Assembly (NCBI GenBank): GCA_014860725.1
Contig: JACZJD010000311.1
Span: 1-7,263 of the forward strand
Direction: 5' to 3'
Source of the DNA: Aquamicrobium sp.
GTDB taxonomy: Bacteria; Pseudomonadota; Alphaproteobacteria; Rhizobiales; Rhizobiaceae
DNA: 7,263 bases
The notes below the pieces were generated by a model, which did no database searches, was not told the DNA's origin, and saw nothing but the letters and a program-made list of their open reading frames with translations. Below, piece after piece: positions 5,710 through 7,263 of the stretch. A program made the position numbers and the translations under genes. Within the stretch, counting starts at the first letter, position 1. Each line of letters opens with the position of its first letter.

Positions 5710-7086
5710 ATGACCTTCCTTGCCGATCTGCACGTCCACTCGAAATATTCCCGGGCCACGAGCCGGGACCTCGATCTCGAGCACCTGTTCTGGTGGGCGG
5801 CGCGCAAGGGGATCGCCGTGGTCGGCACCGGCGACTGCGTGCATCCGGGCTGGCTCGCCGAGATCAAGGACAAGCTGGTGGCCGAAGGCAACGGCCTCTT
5901 CCGGCTCAGGCCGGAGATCGAAGCGGCGCTTCTGGAGACGCTGCCGCCCGCCTGCCGGCGGCCGGTCTCCTTCATGCTCTCCACGGAAATCTCGACCATC
6001 TACAAGAAGGGCGACAAGACCCGGAAGATTCATCACCTGATCTATGCCGCCGACCTCGACGCGGCCGACAGGCTGGCGGCGAGCCTAGGGCGCATCGGCA
6101 ACATCGCCTCGGACGGGCGGCCGATCCTCGGCCTCGATTCGCGCGACCTCCTGGAGATCGCGCTGGAATCGGGACCGGATTCCTACCTCGTGCCGGCGCA
6201 TATCTGGACGCCGTGGTTCGCCGCGCTCGGCTCGCAGTCGGGCTTCGATTCGATCGAGGAATGCTATGGTGACCTCGCCCGCCACATCTTCGCAGTGGAG
6301 ACGGGCCTCTCCTCCGACCCGGCCATGAACTGGCGCATCTCCTCGCTCGACCGCTTCCGCCTCACCTCCAATTCCGACGCGCATTCGCCCGGCAAGCTCG
6401 GCCGCGAGGCGACGCGCTTCTCCTGCGAGGCCGACTATTTTGCCCTGCGCCGCGCGCTCGAGACCGGCGATGGCTATGTCGGCACGGTCGAGTTCTTCCC
6501 CGAGGAAGGCAAGTACCACATGGACGGGCACCGCGGCTGCGGCGTGCGGCTGACGCCGAAGGAAACCATCGCGCTCGGCGGCCGCTGCCCGGTCTGCGGC
6601 CGCCGAGCGCCAGCGTCTGCTTCGGCGTCAGCCGCACGCCGCAGCCGCGGTGGCCGTCCATGTGGTACTTGCCCTCCTCGGGGAAGAACTCGACCGTGCC
6701 GGCATAGCCATCGCCCGTCTCCAGCGCCCGCCGGATCGAAAAATAGTCGGCCTCGCAGGAAAACCGCGTCGCCTCGCGGCCGAGCTTGCCGGGCGAATGC
6801 GCGTCGGAATTGGAGACGAGCCGGTAGCGGTCCAGCGACGAGACGCGCCAGTTCATCTCGGGGTCGGAGGAGAGGCCCGTCTCGACCGCGAAGATGTGGG
6901 GCGCAAGGTCGCCGTAGCAGTCGGCGATGGAATCGAAGCCCGATTTCGAGCCGAGCGCGGCGAACCACGGCGTCCAGATATGCGCCGGCACGAGGTAGGA
7001 ATCCGGCCCCGATTCCAGCGCGATCTCCAGCAGGTCGCGCGAGTCGAGGCCGAGGATCGGCCGCCCGTCCGAGGCGATGTTGCTGA
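5710..7086 (+). CDS. endonuclease Q family PHP-domain protein, copy 1, truncated and fused to an antisense tail
   Basis: Residues 1 to about 298 match the endonuclease Q/YqxK family: metal-dependent PHP-domain nucleases that cut DNA 5' of deaminated bases such as uracil and hypoxanthine. Metal-site candidates are H8 and H10 (ADLHVHSKYSRATSRD), D42 and H45 (GTGDCVH), E93 (STEIS), H108-H109, H164 (PAHIWTPW), E197, D223 and H225 (SNSDAHS). Zinc-type cysteines are C277 and C293/C296 (CPVC). After R298 (6603) the family sequence stops. The frame then reads the antisense of a second copy of the gene until a TGA at 7084-7086, adding about 160 Arg/Pro/Ser-rich residues with no family likeness. The start at 5710 is where homology begins; no strong ribosome site precedes it, and an in-frame ATG at 5650 would add 20 unlikely residues. 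The conserved C-terminal region normally following the zinc knuckle is missing, so function is doubtful. It could be a pseudogene or a chimera product. Confidence 0.8.
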   Translation: MTFLADLHVHSKYSRATSRDLDLEHLFWWAARKGIAVVGTGDCVHPGWLAEIKDKLVAEGNGLFRLRPEIEAALLETLPPACRRPVSFMLSTEISTIYKKGDKTRKIHHLIYAADLDAADRLAASLGRIGNIASDGRPILGLDSRDLLEIALESGPDSYLVPAHIWTPWFAALGSQSGFDSIEECYGDLARHIFAVETGLSSDPAMNWRISSLDRFRLTSNSDAHSPGKLGREATRFSCEADYFALRRALETGDGYVGTVEFFPEEGKYHMDGHRGCGVRLTPKETIALGGRCPVCGRRAPASASASAARRSRGGRPCGTCPPRGRTRPCRHSHRPSPAPAGSKNSRPRRKTASPRGRACRANARRNWRRAGSGPATRRASSSRGRRRGPSRPRRCGAQGRRSSRRWNRSPISSRARRTTASRYAPARGRNPAPIPARSPAGRASRGRGSAARPRRCC

Positions 7087-7263
7087 TGCGCCCGAGGCTC
7101 GCCGCGAGCCGGTCGGCGCTGGCGAGGTCGGGCGCGTAGATCAGGTGATGGACCTTCCGCGTCTTTCCGCCCTTGCCGTAGATGATCGAGATTTCCGTCG
7201 AGAGCATGAAGCGCACCGGCCGCCGGCAGGAGGGCGGCAGGGTCGCGGCGAGCGCGTCCTCGA
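6362..7263 (-). CDS. endonuclease Q family protein, copy 2, inverted, both ends incomplete
   Basis: This is a second, diverged copy of the same nuclease gene on the opposite strand. Its 5' part lies beyond the right edge; the frame is open to 7263 (EDALAATLPPSCRRPV before RFMLSTEIS), so the GTG at 7216 is not a real start. Family sequence runs from 7263 down to about 6596 and includes STEIS, HHLIYA, PAHIWTPW, ETGLSS and SNSDAHSPGKLGREATRFSC. It is about 88% identical to copy 1 over about 222 residues (26 differences counted by eye). It ends at the same codon region as copy 1. The CPVC knuckle is replaced by RPGS because the central loop is read backwards, and the frame then continues antisense to copy 1 until a stop at 6362. 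All PHP-site residues visible in copy 1 within the shared part are conserved. As it stands the gene is broken at its 3' end. Confidence 0.75.
   Translation of the reverse strand, partial: EDALAATLPPSCRRPVRFMLSTEISIIYGKGGKTRKVHHLIYAPDLASADRLAASLGRISNIASDGRPILGLDSRDLLEIALESGPDSYLVPAHIWTPWFAALGSKSGFDSIADCYGDLAPHIFAVETGLSSDPEMNWRVSSLDRYRLVSNSDAHSPGKLGREATRFSCEADYFSIRRALETGDGYAGTVEFFPEEGKYHMDGHRGCGVRLTPKQTLALGGRRPGSGRRARWFPSASAARRSRGARPCGTCLPRGRTRPCRHSHRRSRARGAGQNSRPRRRSASPRGRACRANARRNWR
6571..6610. repeat. core hairpin at the inversion point
   Basis: The perfect 15-bp arms at 6571-6585 and 6596-6610 flank the loop TGCCCGGTCT. The loop and adjoining bases encode the CPVC knuckle of copy 1, and the arms include NotI-like GCGGCCGC. 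This is the point where the sequence turns from one gene copy into the reverse complement of the other. Confidence 0.95.

Larger units (their letters stand above)
5918..7263. repeat. large imperfect inverted repeat (near-palindrome) of two nuclease gene copies
   Basis: Arm 5918-6585 is the reverse complement of arm 6596-7263, with a 10-base spacer. The symmetry axis of the central hairpin (between 6590 and 6591) maps 7263 exactly onto 5918, and the codons there still align, so there is no net insertion or deletion over 668 bp. Identity is imperfect: in a 150-base stretch compared by eye, 13 bases differ (about 91%). The right arm reaches the window end, so the repeat may continue. Confidence 0.92.

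Noticed and set aside
5229..5999. Minus-strand open frame spanning the intergenic region and the start of the nuclease gene
   Set aside because: About a third is antisense to the conserved PHP domain, there is no ribosome site, and the product resembles nothing known.
5918..7263. Inverted repeat as an insertion sequence or transposon
   Set aside because: The arms are coding sequence of a nuclease family, with no transposase, no short terminal repeats and no target-site duplication visible.

Overview
The window looks like high-GC alphaproteobacterial DNA, probably Rhizobiales-like. The evidence is strong GC bias at third codon positions, GGAGG-type ribosome sites, and a compact solute-uptake operon of a type abundant in that group. 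No rRNA or other taxonomic marker is present, so this is inference. Both ends cut genes, which fits a short contig or an excised segment.

Minus strand, 5187 down to 1: one operon for uptake and probable oxidation of an unidentified organic solute. In transcription order it encodes a periplasmic binding protein (branched-chain amino acid/HAAT type), a 76-bp gap holding a strong hairpin, a short-chain dehydrogenase (SDR), a beta-hydroxyacid dehydrogenase, permeases of LivH and LivM type, and a LivG-type ATPase cut by the left edge. From the SDR onward the genes overlap or lie 4 bp apart. A sigma70-like promoter (TTGACA, 17 bp, TTAAGG) lies upstream of the binding-protein gene. A perfect 15-bp palindrome overlaps the promoter's -35 box and is a candidate operator. 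The two dehydrogenases inside a transporter operon suggest that a hydroxylated acid is imported and oxidised. An Arg-Thr pair in the dehydrogenase substrate loop resembles sulfolactaldehyde reductase (YihU), but the substrate is not proven.

Middle, about 5270-5709: noncoding, less GC-rich DNA between divergently oriented genes. It has no convincing gene, and it carries a perfect tandem 14-bp repeat just upstream of the right-hand gene.

Right, 5710-7263: the most striking part. A plus-strand gene for an endonuclease Q family protein (PHP-domain nuclease for deaminated bases) runs to its CPVC zinc knuckle. The sequence then turns back and becomes the reverse complement of a second, diverged copy of the same gene. 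The arms 5918-6585 and 6596-7263 are 668 bp each, stay in register without net insertion or deletion, and encode proteins about 88% identical over about 222 residues. The centre is a perfect 15-bp inverted repeat around a 10-base loop. Neither copy has the expected C-terminal part. This is either a real tail-to-tail inverted duplication or a fold-back assembly or amplification chimera between two related sequences. The chimera should be tested first.
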